This document shows positions 1-8,314 of a DNA stretch of 64,000 nt, piece after piece. The notes beneath the pieces are model-generated. The model saw nothing but the letters and a program-made list of their open reading frames with translations. It was not told the DNA's origin and searched no databases. Position numbers and translations under genes: made by a program. Position 1 is the first letter of the stretch. Every line of letters begins with the position of its first letter. Origin of the DNA: Sporichthya brevicatena. GTDB lineage: Bacteria; Actinomycetota; Actinomycetes; Sporichthyales; Sporichthyaceae. The DNA is taken from assembly GCF_039525035.1 (NCBI RefSeq), contig NZ_BAAAHE010000004.1, forward strand, positions 32,432 to 96,431. The letters are read 5' to 3'.

Positions 1-33
1 TTGCGACCACATCTTCGGACGTCCCGAGCGCTC

Positions 34-849
34 TTACTTGTTCGTCTTCTTGTTGCTCAGACCGAAGATCTTGAACAGCGGGTCGTACTTGCGGTCGACC
101 ACGCGCTCCTTGAGCGGGATGATCCCGTTGTCGGTGATCTTGATGTGCTCGGGGCAGACCTCGGTGCAGCACTTGGTGATGTTGCACATGCCCAGGCCGT
201 GCTTCTCCTGCGCGAGCTTCTGCCGGTCGTTCGTGTCCAGCGGGTGCATGTCCAGCTCGGACAGGCGGATGAAGAAGCGCGGGCCCGCGAAGGCCGGCTT
301 GTTCTCCTCGTGGTCACGGATGACGTGGCAGACGTTCTGGCACATGAAGCATTCGATGCACTTGCGGAACTCCTGGCCCCGCTCGACGTCGACCTGCGCC
401 ATCCGGTACGTGCCGTCGGCCTCGCGCGGCTTCGGCGCGAACGCCGGGATCTGCTTGGCCTTCTCGTAGTTGAACGAGACGTCGGTGACGAGGTCCTTGA
501 TCACCGGGAAGGTCCGCATCGGCGTGACCACGACCTCCTCGCCCGGGGGCAGGGAGGACATGCGGGTCATGCACATCAGGCGCGGACGGCCGTTGATCTC
601 CGCGGAGCAGGAGCCGCACTTGCCGGCCTTGCAGTTCCAGCGGACCGACATGTCGTTGGCCTGCTCCGCCTGGATGCGGAAGATGATGTCGAGAACGACC
701 TCACCCTCGTTGACCTCGACGGTGTAGTCCTTGAGCTCGCCGCCCTCGGAGTTGCCGCGCCAGACCTTGAACTTGGCCTGGTAGCTCTTCGACTTGTCGA
801 CCCCCGGCTGGAAGGCCTTGGGGTTGTTTGCCGACTCGGTGATCGTCAC
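34..849 (-). CDS. sdhB: Succinate dehydrogenase iron-sulfur subunit
   Basis: Electron-transfer subunit of membrane-bound succinate dehydrogenase (complex II), passing electrons from the flavoprotein to the membrane anchor. The 271-residue protein carries all three cluster motifs: 2Fe-2S ligands C73, C78, C81 and C93; a CIECFMCQNVC block (C164, C167, C170, C174); and C222/C228/C232 in CNITKCCTEVC. The ATG overlaps the sdhA stop by 4 bp (ATGA), so the two are translationally coupled. It is the last gene of a three-gene minus-strand operon. Sequence and gene order resemble the Sdh1 type of mycobacteria (Rv0247c-Rv0249c, from memory) rather than the classical SdhCDAB. A fumarate reductase role cannot be excluded from sequence alone. 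The 33 bases after its stop to the window edge hold nothing recognisable. Confidence 0.95.
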   Translation of the reverse strand: MTITESANNPKAFQPGVDKSKSYQAKFKVWRGNSEGGELKDYTVEVNEGEVVLDIIFRIQAEQANDMSVRWNCKAGKCGSCSAEINGRPRLMCMTRMSSLPPGEEVVVTPMRTFPVIKDLVTDVSFNYEKAKQIPAFAPKPREADGTYRMAQVDVERGQEFRKCIECFMCQNVCHVIRDHEENKPAFAGPRFFIRLSELDMHPLDTNDRQKLAQEKHGLGMCNITKCCTEVCPEHIKITDNGIIPLKERVVDRKYDPLFKIFGLSNKKTNK

Positions 850-2666
850 TTCGGCTCCTCGAAGAGCTCCTTGAGGTCATCGGGCATGACCGGGAGCGGC
901 TTGTGCACCAGCGCAACCACACCGTCCTTCTCGGACAGGATGATGTTCTTGGTGCCCCACTCCGGGTCCGTCTTCGGGTAGTCGTTGCGGGTGTGCCCGC
1001 CGCGGCTCTCCTTGCGCTCGAGAGCGGCCTTGGCGACCATCTCCGAGCACAGCAGCATGTTCCGCAGGTCGATGGCGAGGTGCCAGCCCGGGTTGAACTG
1101 GCGGTTGCCCTCGACCGACAGGTTCTTCGCGCGTGCCTTCAGTTCCTGCAGCTTCTCGAGAGCCGCCGACATCTCGTCCGCGTCGCGGATGATGCCGACG
1201 AGCGTGTTCATCGTGTTCTGCAGTTCCTGGTGCAGGGCGTAGGGGTTCTCCCCGCCCTCGCGCTCGAACGGCGCCACCGCTTCCTTGGCCGCGACGTCGA
1301 GCTGGTCGTCGGCGATGCGCGCGGTGTGGCTCTTGGCGTACTCGGCGGCGGCGTCACCCGCGCGCTTGCCGAACACGATGAGGTCGGACAGCGAGTTGCC
1401 GCCGAGCCGGTTCGAGCCGTGCATGCCACCGGCGACCTCACCGGCCGCGTACAGGCCGGGCACGGTCGCGGCCGCGGTGTCGGGCTCCACCTCGACGCCA
1501 CCCATGATGTAGTGGCAGGTCGGGCCGACCTCCATGGGCTCCTTGGTGATGTCGACGTCCGCCAGCTCCTTGAACTGGTGGTACATCGACGGGAGCCGCT
1601 TGCGGATGTACTCGGGCGAGCGCCGCGACGCGATGTCGAGGTAGGCGCCACCGGCGGGGGATCCGCGGCCGGCCTTCACCTCGGCGTTGATCGCACGCGC
1701 GACCTCGTCGCGGGGGAGGAGCTCCGGAGGACGACGGTTGTTCTTCTTGTCCTCGTACCAGCGGTCCGCCTCGGCCTCGTTGTCGGCGGTGTCCGCCTTG
1801 AAGAAGTCCGGGATGTAGTCGAACATGAACCGCTTGCCGTCCTTGTTCTTCAGGATCCCGCCGTCACCGCGCACGGACTCGGTGACGAGGATGCCGCGAA
1901 CCGACGGCGGCCAGACCATCCCGGTCGGGTGGAACTGGATGAACTCCATGTTGAGCAGCGTGGCGCCGGCGCGGGCCGCGAGTGCGTGGCCGTCGCCCGA
2001 GTACTCCCAGGAGTTCGAGGTGACCTTGAAGCTCTTGCCGATGCCGCCGGTGGCGAGCACGACCGACGGGGCCTCGAAGGCGATGAAGCGGCCGGTCTCG
2101 CGCCAGTAGCCGAACGCGCCGGCGATGTTGCCGCGACGGGCGCCGTGCGCCTCCTCGCCGGTGCCGTCGGTCAGGAGGCGGGTGATCGTGCACTCCATGT
2201 AGACATCGATGCCGAGGGCGACGACGCGCTGCTGGAGCGTGCGGATCATCTCCAAACCGGTGCGGTCACCGACGTGGGCGAGGCGGGCGTAGCGGTGGCC
2301 ACCGAAGTCGCGCTGGCTGATCAGACCGTCCTTGGTGCGGTCGAACAGCGCGCCCCACTCCTCGAGCTCCCACACGCGGGCGGGGGCCTCCTGAGCGTGG
2401 AGCTGAGCCATGCGCCAGTTGTTCAGCATCTTGCCGCCGCGCATGGTGTCCCGGAAGTGGACCTTCCAGTTGTCGTCCTGCCAGACGTTGCCCATGGCCG
2501 CGGCGATGCCACCCTCGGCCATGACGGTGTGGGCCTTGCCCAGCAGCGACTTGCAGACGACCGCGGTGCGCGCACCGGACTCGTGCGCGGCGATGGCCGC
2601 GCGGAGGCCGGCACCGCCGGCCCCGATCACGAGAACGTCGTAGGAGTGCCGTTCGAGTTCAGTCAT
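846..2666 (-). CDS. sdhA: Succinate dehydrogenase flavoprotein subunit
   Basis: Catalytic subunit that oxidises succinate to fumarate with covalently bound FAD. In 606 residues: dinucleotide-binding glycines in VIGAGGAGLRAA (about 13-24), the likely FAD-linked histidine H46 in KAHTVMAEGG, HPTG at 246-249, the catalytic arginine region TESVRGDGG (262-270), H385 in CHYIMGG and the GSNRLGGNSL substrate/FAD loop (about 417-426). No key residue is missing. GAGGAG lies 6 nt before the ATG and supports this start. It lies 10 bp downstream of the membrane-anchor gene and overlaps sdhB. Confidence 0.95.
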   Translation of the reverse strand: MTELERHSYDVLVIGAGGAGLRAAIAAHESGARTAVVCKSLLGKAHTVMAEGGIAAAMGNVWQDDNWKVHFRDTMRGGKMLNNWRMAQLHAQEAPARVWELEEWGALFDRTKDGLISQRDFGGHRYARLAHVGDRTGLEMIRTLQQRVVALGIDVYMECTITRLLTDGTGEEAHGARRGNIAGAFGYWRETGRFIAFEAPSVVLATGGIGKSFKVTSNSWEYSGDGHALAARAGATLLNMEFIQFHPTGMVWPPSVRGILVTESVRGDGGILKNKDGKRFMFDYIPDFFKADTADNEAEADRWYEDKKNNRRPPELLPRDEVARAINAEVKAGRGSPAGGAYLDIASRRSPEYIRKRLPSMYHQFKELADVDITKEPMEVGPTCHYIMGGVEVEPDTAAATVPGLYAAGEVAGGMHGSNRLGGNSLSDLIVFGKRAGDAAAEYAKSHTARIADDQLDVAAKEAVAPFEREGGENPYALHQELQNTMNTLVGIIRDADEMSAALEKLQELKARAKNLSVEGNRQFNPGWHLAIDLRNMLLCSEMVAKAALERKESRGGHTRNDYPKTDPEWGTKNIILSEKDGVVALVHKPLPVMPDDLKELFEEPK

Positions 2667-2676
2667 CGATGGCTCC

Positions 2677-3471
2677 TCAGCCGATGCGCGGGTCGGTGAA
2701 CGCGCCGCTGGCGGTCAGCAGGACGTAGAGGTCGGTCAGGCCCACGACCACCAGGGACACCATCGCCAGCTGCATGTGCTTGCCGTTGAGCTTGGAGACC
2801 TGGACCCAACCCCAGTACCGGATCGGGTGCTTGGAGAAGTGGTTGAGGCGGCCGCCCATGATGTGCCGGCACGAGTGGCAGGACAGCGAGTACGCCAGCA
2901 GGAGCAGGGCGTTGAACAGCAGGATCGCGCTGCCGAGGCTGACGCCCCAGTCACCGTCGTGGTGGACCGAGTCGTAGGCGTCGTAGGCCAGCAGGATCGG
3001 GTACGGCAGCGTGAGCCAGAAGAACCAGCGGTGCGCGTTCTGGAAGATCAGCGGGAAGCGCGTCTCGCCCGAGTACTTCTTGTGCGGCTCCGCGACGGCG
3101 CACGCCGGCGGGGAGAACCAGAACGACCGGTAGTAGGCCTTCCGGTAGTAGTAGCACGTCATCCGGAAGCCGAGCGGCAGGATCAGGATGAGCAGTGCGG
3201 GGGAGAGCGCCCACCAGTCGCCGACCGGGGTGCCCAGGTGGGTCGAGCCCTCGACGCACGCGTCAGCGAGGCAGGGGGAGTAGAACGGCGACAACAAGGA
3301 CGTGTCCTCGTTGTAGTAGTTCGTGTCCCAGAACGCCCGGACGGACGAGTAGACGACGAAGGTGAACAGCAGGCCGAAGATCAGTGCCGGTTCCAGCCAC
3401 CAGCGGTCCCGGCGCAAAGTCCGGGCGTCGATCTTCGCCCGGCCGGGGGAGAAGACTCCGGTGCCAGCCAT
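2677..3471 (-). CDS. Succinate dehydrogenase membrane anchor subunit
   Basis: Single-polypeptide membrane anchor for the adjacent sdhA/sdhB products (Rv0249c-like), expected to bind heme and reduce menaquinone. About five hydrophobic helices are visible (roughly 28-45, 89-102, 135-152, 178-197 and 225-242), with several His and Cys residues around CHSCRHIMGG that could serve as ligands. I chose the ATG at 3471 (264 residues) because AGGAG lies 8 nt upstream; an upstream in-frame ATG at 3543 would add 24 residues and has no good ribosome-binding site. First gene of the operon. Function rests mainly on operon position and topology; heme type is not deducible. Confidence 0.85.
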   Translation of the reverse strand: MAGTGVFSPGRAKIDARTLRRDRWWLEPALIFGLLFTFVVYSSVRAFWDTNYYNEDTSLLSPFYSPCLADACVEGSTHLGTPVGDWWALSPALLILILPLGFRMTCYYYRKAYYRSFWFSPPACAVAEPHKKYSGETRFPLIFQNAHRWFFWLTLPYPILLAYDAYDSVHHDGDWGVSLGSAILLFNALLLLAYSLSCHSCRHIMGGRLNHFSKHPIRYWGWVQVSKLNGKHMQLAMVSLVVVGLTDLYVLLTASGAFTDPRIG

Positions 3472-3651
3472 GGGCGGTACTCCTGATGCAGGGTTCGCGA
3501 GGGGGTCCAGGACCCGGCGGGGGACCAGGCCGCTCGGCATCATCGCGCACTGACCTGCTGCGTCTCGACCTGGGTCGACGTGAGCAAGTCGGTCTTGTCC
3601 ACCGCGATGACCTGCACAGATCGGTTCTTGACCCCGCGCAAAGTCCGGATC

Positions 3652-3670
3652 GCAGGTTAGGTTTACCTCA
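3652..3670 (-). promoter_or_regulatory. IdeR/DtxR-like iron box
   Basis: The 19-mer (plus strand GCAGGTTAGGTTTACCTCA) matches the IdeR/DtxR consensus TTAGGTTAGGCTAACCTAA at 14 of 19 positions by hand alignment. It overlaps the -10 and probable transcription start of the sdh promoter, so iron-loaded regulator would be placed to repress. Iron control of succinate dehydrogenase is known in actinobacteria (in Corynebacterium through DtxR and RipA). Binding here is inference. Confidence 0.5.
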
Positions 3671-3695
3671 TAAGTGCAGGTCGTGCGCTTGTGAA
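3668..3695 (-). promoter_or_regulatory. Putative sdh operon promoter
   Basis: On the minus strand TTCACA (3695-3690) and TTATGA (3673-3668) are separated by 16 nt, a fair sigma-A-like pair. It is among the few AT-rich spots of the region and lies directly against the iron box. Confidence 0.45.
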
Positions 3696-3791
3696 CGCGA
3701 TCGCTCCGGTCTGACGCGGCGTCAGCGCCGCCGGGAACCTCGATCGGCCGCGACGCGTTGTGGAAGTTCTCACATCTGCGCTACCGGCCGG

Positions 3792-4829
3792 TCACGTGCC
3801 GGTCATGTCCCGATCACCGGGCCGCGGTAGCGCCGCGAGGTAGGCCGCCCGGACGGCGAGCACCTGGCGCAGGTCGGCGAGGACGTCGTCGAAGAACTCC
3901 CGGCGGTAGGTCTCGTCGGTGACGGCCGAGATCGCGAAGGACAGCCCGGCGAGACCGCCGAGGAACACCGCCACCTTCACGAGTTCGCCGGACAGGACGA
4001 GGTCGCGCTCGCCGATGTCGAGCGAGGCCCACCGGTCCAGGCCCGCGCCGGTCCAGAGCTCCGCGGTCGCGGGCGTGATCGCGAGCATCCCGAAGCCGGC
4101 GAAGAACGCCCCGACGGTGACCGCGACGATCAGCACCTGCAGGCCCTGGGCGAAGAGCAGGACGAGTCCGAGGTTCGCCCACTGCCGGCGCCGCAGCGGG
4201 GGCGGCGCGGGGCAGTCGGGTGCGCCGGGCCCGGTGAAGCCGAGCCGCTCGGCCGGGGTCCCGGCCAGCCGGCGCGCCAGGTCGTCCGGGCCGTCCCAGG
4301 TCTCGAGGCCGTGGATCTCGCGCGGGATGCGGACGGTGAGCAGCGCGCCGCCGACGAGCACGAACAGCGCGACGACCGCGGCCAGCGACGTCGTCCCGAG
4401 CGAGGCCGACATCTGCCAGACCTCGGTGTTCACGACCAGCACCACGCCGAACACGAGGAGCAACGGGAGCGCGCGGGCGCCGAGGCTCAGCACCGACGTC
4501 AGCTCGCGGGCGAGGTGAATCGCCGCCCACCGGGTCAGCGGCACCGCGCCGAAGTTGATCGCGAGGTAGACCAGCGCCACCGCGATCGGGGCGGTCAGGC
4601 ACGCGGCCGCGATGCCCCACCACGTCCAGTCGCGGACGGTGGCGCCGTAGACGGTGGCGGCGATCAGGACGAAGGCGATCGGCGCGGAGCGCGTGACCAC
4701 CGAGCGGACGGGGCGGTAGCCGGCGATGAGCTGCGGCAGACCGCGGTCGGCGAGCCAGGTCTCGACCTCGCGCAGGGCCGCGGGAAGGGCATCGTCGCGC
4801 CCGGTGCCGGCCGGGCCCGGGTTCGCCAT
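3792..4829 (-). CDS. Multi-pass membrane protein of unknown function
   Basis: 345 residues, not recognised. The first 45 residues are soluble (short amphipathic stretch, LADRGLPQLIAGYRP). About seven hydrophobic segments follow, interrupted by a polar proline-rich loop near 185-220 (APDCPAPPPLRRRQW). The C-terminal 40 residues are charged and probably cytoplasmic. No transporter or enzyme signature is visible. It is divergent from tmsA with only 29 bp between starts, so they share a promoter region and may be co-regulated; that is the only functional hint. Confidence 0.75.
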   Translation of the reverse strand: MANPGPAGTGRDDALPAALREVETWLADRGLPQLIAGYRPVRSVVTRSAPIAFVLIAATVYGATVRDWTWWGIAAACLTAPIAVALVYLAINFGAVPLTRWAAIHLARELTSVLSLGARALPLLLVFGVVLVVNTEVWQMSASLGTTSLAAVVALFVLVGGALLTVRIPREIHGLETWDGPDDLARRLAGTPAERLGFTGPGAPDCPAPPPLRRRQWANLGLVLLFAQGLQVLIVAVTVGAFFAGFGMLAITPATAELWTGAGLDRWASLDIGERDLVLSGELVKVAVFLGGLAGLSFAISAVTDETYRREFFDDVLADLRQVLAVRAAYLAALPRPGDRDMTGT

Positions 4830-4858
4830 GGGGCGACATTAGGGGTGAGGATGGTCCG

Positions 4859-6223
4859 ATGGAGCAACCCACGGGCCACGCGGAGCGCGTGGCGCGTCTG
4901 GTGGAACAGTTCCGGGCCATCCCGCCCGACGCGCCCGTCCGCCTCGCGAAGAAGACGTCCAACCTCTTCCGTCCCCGGGCCAGGACCGATGCCCCCGGGC
5001 TCGACGTCACCGGCTTCACGAACGTCCTCGCCGTCGACCCGGTGGCCCGCACCGCCTCGGTCGAGGGGATGGTCACGTACGAGCAGCTCGTCGACGCGAC
5101 GCTGCCCTACGGGCTGATGCCGCTGGTCGTGCCGCAGCTCAAGACGATCACCCTCGGCGGCGCCGTGACGGGGCTCGGCATCGAGTCCAGCTCGTTCCGC
5201 AACGGCTGTCCGCACGAGTCCGTGCTGGAGATGGAGATCCTCACCGGCGACGGTCGCGTGATCGTCGCTCGTCCCGACAACGAGCACGCCGAGCTGTTCC
5301 GGGCGTTCCCCAACTCCTACGGGACCCTCGGGTACGCCCTGCGGCTGGAGATCGAGCTCGAGCCGGTCAAACCGTTCGTGGCGCTGCGTCACCTGCGCTT
5401 CCGGGACCCGGCGAAGCTGTTCGCCGAGTTGGACCGGATCTGCACCGAGCGGACGCTCGGCGGGCACCCCGTCGACTTCGTCGACGGGACCGTGTTCTCG
5501 CGCGACGAGCAGTACCTGACCGTCGGCACGTTCGTCGACGAGGCGCCGTACCTGTCCGACTACACGTGGACCGAGATCTACTACCGCTCGCTGCAGACCA
5601 AGGCTGAGGATTTCCTGACAGTTCGGGACTACCTCTGGCGGTGGGACACCGACTGGTTCTGGTGCTCGCGGGCGTTCGGGGCGCAGAAGAAATGGGTGCG
5701 GCGGATCGCCGGTCGGCGCTACCTCCGCTCGGACGTCTACTGGAAGATCGTCGCCTTCGAACGGCGCACGCACATCAACGCGCGCATCGAGCGAATGCGC
5801 GGGCGACCGCCGCGTGAGGACGTCGTCCAGGACATCGAGGTCCCGATCGGTCGCGCGGAGGAGTTCTGCGACTTCTTCCTGCGTGAGGTGCCGATCACGC
5901 CGTTCTGGATCTGCCCGCTCAAGCAGCGCGATCCGAACGCCGACTGGCCGCTGTACCGCTTCACCGACTCGCTCTACGTGAACTTCGGGTTCTGGTCGAC
6001 GGTCGCCCTCGAGCCGGGACAGTCCGACGGCCACAACAACCGGCGGATCGAGCAGGTCGTCGACTCCCTCGGCGGCCGCAAGTCGCTCTACTCGACGGCC
6101 TTCTACTCCGAGGACGAGTTCTGGCGGCTCTACAACGGGCCGGCGTACGACGTGGTGAAGAAGACTTACGATCCGGACGCACGGTTGCTGGACCTGTACG
6201 CCAAGTGCGTGCGGAATCGCTGA
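4859..6223 (+). CDS. tmsA: FAD-linked oxidoreductase, 10-methyl fatty acid synthesis
   Basis: Predicted flavoprotein (FAD_binding_4 type, like plant/animal delta-24 sterol reductase) that would reduce the 10-methylene acyl chain made by the next gene to a 10-methyl branched chain, as shown for BfaA/TmsA in other actinobacteria. The FAD domain occupies about 25-180, with a conserved GGAVTGLGIESSSFRNG stretch near 100; a long C-terminal substrate domain follows to 454. GAGG lies about 9 nt before the ATG. Only 10 bp separate its stop from tmsB, so the two form an operon. The partner methyltransferase makes this assignment much firmer than the oxidase fold alone. Confidence 0.8.
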   Translation: MEQPTGHAERVARLVEQFRAIPPDAPVRLAKKTSNLFRPRARTDAPGLDVTGFTNVLAVDPVARTASVEGMVTYEQLVDATLPYGLMPLVVPQLKTITLGGAVTGLGIESSSFRNGCPHESVLEMEILTGDGRVIVARPDNEHAELFRAFPNSYGTLGYALRLEIELEPVKPFVALRHLRFRDPAKLFAELDRICTERTLGGHPVDFVDGTVFSRDEQYLTVGTFVDEAPYLSDYTWTEIYYRSLQTKAEDFLTVRDYLWRWDTDWFWCSRAFGAQKKWVRRIAGRRYLRSDVYWKIVAFERRTHINARIERMRGRPPREDVVQDIEVPIGRAEEFCDFFLREVPITPFWICPLKQRDPNADWPLYRFTDSLYVNFGFWSTVALEPGQSDGHNNRRIEQVVDSLGGRKSLYSTAFYSEDEFWRLYNGPAYDVVKKTYDPDARLLDLYAKCVRNR

Positions 6224-6233
6224 GGAGGACGGC

Positions 6234-7502
6234 ATGGGTCGGCCAGGTAGTCACGGGCCGGGGGTCGCGGAGGTGTTCGCCCGCGTGCTCACTCCGCGCG
6301 TCCCGGTGCGGGTGACGGCGTTCGACGGCAGTGAGGGCGGCGCGATCGACGCCGACGTCACCGTCGAGATCGCGTCGCCGACCGCGCTGAGCTACCTGCT
6401 CAGCTCCCCGGGAGAACTGGGCCTGGCCCGCGCGTACATCACCGGCCACCTCAAGGTGCACGGCGACCTGTACTCCGCCCTCTACGGCCTCGGCGCCGGG
6501 GGCGGCGGCGAGAAGCTCTCGACGCACGACCGGATCGAGATGCTGCGCGACTTCGGCATCCGGCACCTGCGTCCGGTCGAGCCGCCGCCGGAGGAGATCC
6601 GCTACAAGGGTGGCGTGCTGCGGCACACCCGCCTGCGGGACAGCCGCGCGATCTCGCACCACTACGACGTCTCCAACCGCTTCTACGAGTGGGTCCTCGG
6701 GCCCTCGATGTCCTACACCTGCGCCGCCTTCCCGAAGGCGGACTCCTCGCTCGAGGAGGCGCAGTGGAACAAGCACGACCTCGTCGCCCGCAAGCTCGGG
6801 CTGACGGAGGGCATGCGTCTGCTCGACGTCGGCTGCGGGTGGGGCGGCATGGTGCGTCACGCCGCCAAGGAGTACGGCGTCCAGGCCCTCGGCGTCACGC
6901 TGTCGAAGCAACAGGCCGAGTGGGCGCAGAACCGGATCAAGGAGGAGGGCCTCGAGCACCTCTGCGAGGTCCGGCACATGGACTACCGCGACGTCCCCGA
7001 GGACGGCTTCGACGCGGTGTCCTCCATCGGCCTGACCGAGCACATCGGCGCCAAGCAGCTGCCGGCGTACTTCTCGTTCCTGCGCGGGAAGCTCCGGCCG
7101 TACGGACGGATGCTCAACCACTGCATCACCCGCCCCTCGACCGCGCAGCCCGCGAAGGCCGGCAAGTTCATCGACCGCTACGTCTTCCCGGACGGCGAGC
7201 TCGAGGGCGTCGGCGACATCGTCTCCGCGATGCAGAACAACGGGCTCGAGGTCCGGCACGAGGAGAACCTCCGCGAGCACTACGCCATGACCCTCAAGGG
7301 CTGGTGCGACAACCTCGTCGCCAACTGGGACGACGCCGTCGCCGAGGTCGGCGCGAACCGCGCCCGCGTCTGGCTGCTCTACATGGCGGCCTGCCGCGTC
7401 GCGTTCGACTGCCGGTTCATCGAGCTCCACCAGGTGCTCGGCGTCCGCTGCGACGACGTCGGCACCGCGCGCATGCCGCTGCGGCCGGACTGGACGAACT
7501 GA
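6234..7502 (+). CDS. tmsB: SAM-dependent fatty-acyl methyltransferase (CFA-synthase family)
   Basis: Cyclopropane-fatty-acid-synthase family enzyme, 422 residues. It is expected to methylate the double bond of phospholipid-bound oleate, giving 10-methylenestearate for TmsA to reduce to 10-methylstearate (tuberculostearate). The SAM-binding motif LLDVGCGWGG is at 196-205; the family block HYDVSNRFYEWVLGPSMSYT precedes it (143-162), and GLTEHIG and a C-terminal YMAACRVAF block are intact. GAGGAGG lies 5 nt before the ATG. A plain cyclopropane synthase is the alternative, but pairing with an FAD oxidoreductase favours 10-methyl chemistry. The next small gene starts inside its stop codon. Confidence 0.82.
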   Translation: MGRPGSHGPGVAEVFARVLTPRVPVRVTAFDGSEGGAIDADVTVEIASPTALSYLLSSPGELGLARAYITGHLKVHGDLYSALYGLGAGGGGEKLSTHDRIEMLRDFGIRHLRPVEPPPEEIRYKGGVLRHTRLRDSRAISHHYDVSNRFYEWVLGPSMSYTCAAFPKADSSLEEAQWNKHDLVARKLGLTEGMRLLDVGCGWGGMVRHAAKEYGVQALGVTLSKQQAEWAQNRIKEEGLEHLCEVRHMDYRDVPEDGFDAVSSIGLTEHIGAKQLPAYFSFLRGKLRPYGRMLNHCITRPSTAQPAKAGKFIDRYVFPDGELEGVGDIVSAMQNNGLEVRHEENLREHYAMTLKGWCDNLVANWDDAVAEVGANRARVWLLYMAACRVAFDCRFIELHQVLGVRCDDVGTARMPLRPDWTN

Positions 7503-7666
7503 TGTGCCGTCCGGTGAAGTGCCGCCAGTGCGCCAAGATCACCTGGGCCGGCTGCGGCGCCCACGTCGACCAGGTCCGCGCCACCGTTCCCGCCGACAAC
7601 TGGTGCGACGGTCACCCCAAGGAGCCGGGCACGGGGTTCTTCGCCCGTCTGTTCCGCCGCGGCTGA
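7502..7666 (+). CDS. Small cysteine-rich protein (CRxC...WAGCG type)
   Basis: 54-residue protein starting in the tmsB stop (TGATG). It begins MCRPVKCRQCAKITWAGCG, followed by HVDQVRATVP and a second cluster DNWCDGHP. Five cysteines plus histidines in this spacing suggest a small zinc- or metal-binding knuckle. I recall similar short proteins being widespread and uncharacterised in actinobacteria and some eukaryotes. The C-terminal FFARLFRRG is an amphipathic basic tail. Coupling to tmsB suggests co-expression with membrane-lipid methylation, but the arrangement may be incidental. No function can be assigned. Confidence 0.7.
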   Translation: MCRPVKCRQCAKITWAGCGAHVDQVRATVPADNWCDGHPKEPGTGFFARLFRRG

Positions 7667-7670
7667 CCCT

Positions 7671-7731
7671 GCACTAAAGATGTCATCTCCAGTGCACGGT
7701 GACCCTGCACTGGAGATGACATCTCCAGTGC
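7671..7731. repeat. Tandem pair of 25-bp palindromes
   Basis: Two units 36 bp apart. The second (7707-7731) is a perfect palindrome with arms GCACTGGAGATG and CATCTCCAGTGC around a single A. The first (7671-7695) is the same with two mismatches. Each unit is preceded by TGACCCT, so this is a direct duplication; the stop of the 54-residue gene is inside the first copy. A related pair lies at 39994-40054. It may act as a hairpin terminator or be a mobile-type repeat. Confidence 0.75.
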
Positions 7732-7751
7732 GCGACGGGTAAGGGCTCTGC

Positions 7752-8312
7752 ATGGACGAGCGCACGATGCGCGACCGGATGCTGGCCGGGGAGCCGTACA
7801 TCGCCGACGAGACGGTCGCGGCCGACAACCGGCGGGCGATGACCCTCGCCGAGGCGTACAACCGCACGTCGGTCGCGCAGCCGAAGCGGCGGCGGGAGAT
7901 CCTGACCGGGCTGTTCGCCGCGATCGGTGAGGGCACCGAGATCCGGCCGCCGCTGTTCGTCGACTACGGCTACCGGACGACGGTCGGCGCGCGGACGTTC
8001 GCCAACTTCGGGCTGGTGATCCTCGACGTCGCGCCGGTGGTCATCGGGGACGACGTCCAGATCGGCCCGAACGTCCAGCTGCTCACCGCCACCCATCCGC
8101 TCGAACCGGGTCCGCGCCGGGAGAAGTGGGAGTCCGCCGAGCCGATCACGATCGGCGACAACGTGTGGCTCGGCGGCGGGGTCATCGTCTGTCCTGGCGT
8201 CACGATCGGTCCCGACACCGTCGTGGGGGCCGGCTCCGTCGTGACCAAGGACCTCCCAGCCGGTGTTCTCGCCGTCGGCGTCCCGGCCCGGGTGGTGCGC
8301 GAACTTACGTGA
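7752..8312 (+). CDS. Sugar O-acetyltransferase, hexapeptide-repeat (Maa/NodL) type
   Basis: 186 residues. An N-terminal maltose-acetyltransferase cap (MLAGEPYIADETVAADN, about 14-30) precedes a left-handed beta-helix built of hexapeptide repeats (IGDDVQIGPNVQLLTATHP, IGDNVWLGGGVIVCPGV). The catalytic histidine is probably in LLTATHPLE. Such enzymes transfer acetyl from acetyl-CoA to maltose, glucose or related sugars; the substrate is not deducible. A weak AAGGG precedes the ATG. The palindrome pair separates it from the tms operon. Confidence 0.85.
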   Translation: MDERTMRDRMLAGEPYIADETVAADNRRAMTLAEAYNRTSVAQPKRRREILTGLFAAIGEGTEIRPPLFVDYGYRTTVGARTFANFGLVILDVAPVVIGDDVQIGPNVQLLTATHPLEPGPRREKWESAEPITIGDNVWLGGGVIVCPGVTIGPDTVVGAGSVVTKDLPAGVLAVGVPARVVRELT

Positions 8313-8314
8313 CG

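Larger units (their letters stand above)
3472..3791. other. 320-bp leader/promoter region of the sdh operon
   Basis: No convincing gene here. On the minus strand it holds a promoter-like pair and an iron-box-like sequence (annotated separately) followed by roughly 190 nt of untranslated leader before the sdh anchor gene. On the other side it is the 3' side of the membrane-protein gene ending at 3792. Confidence 0.6.
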
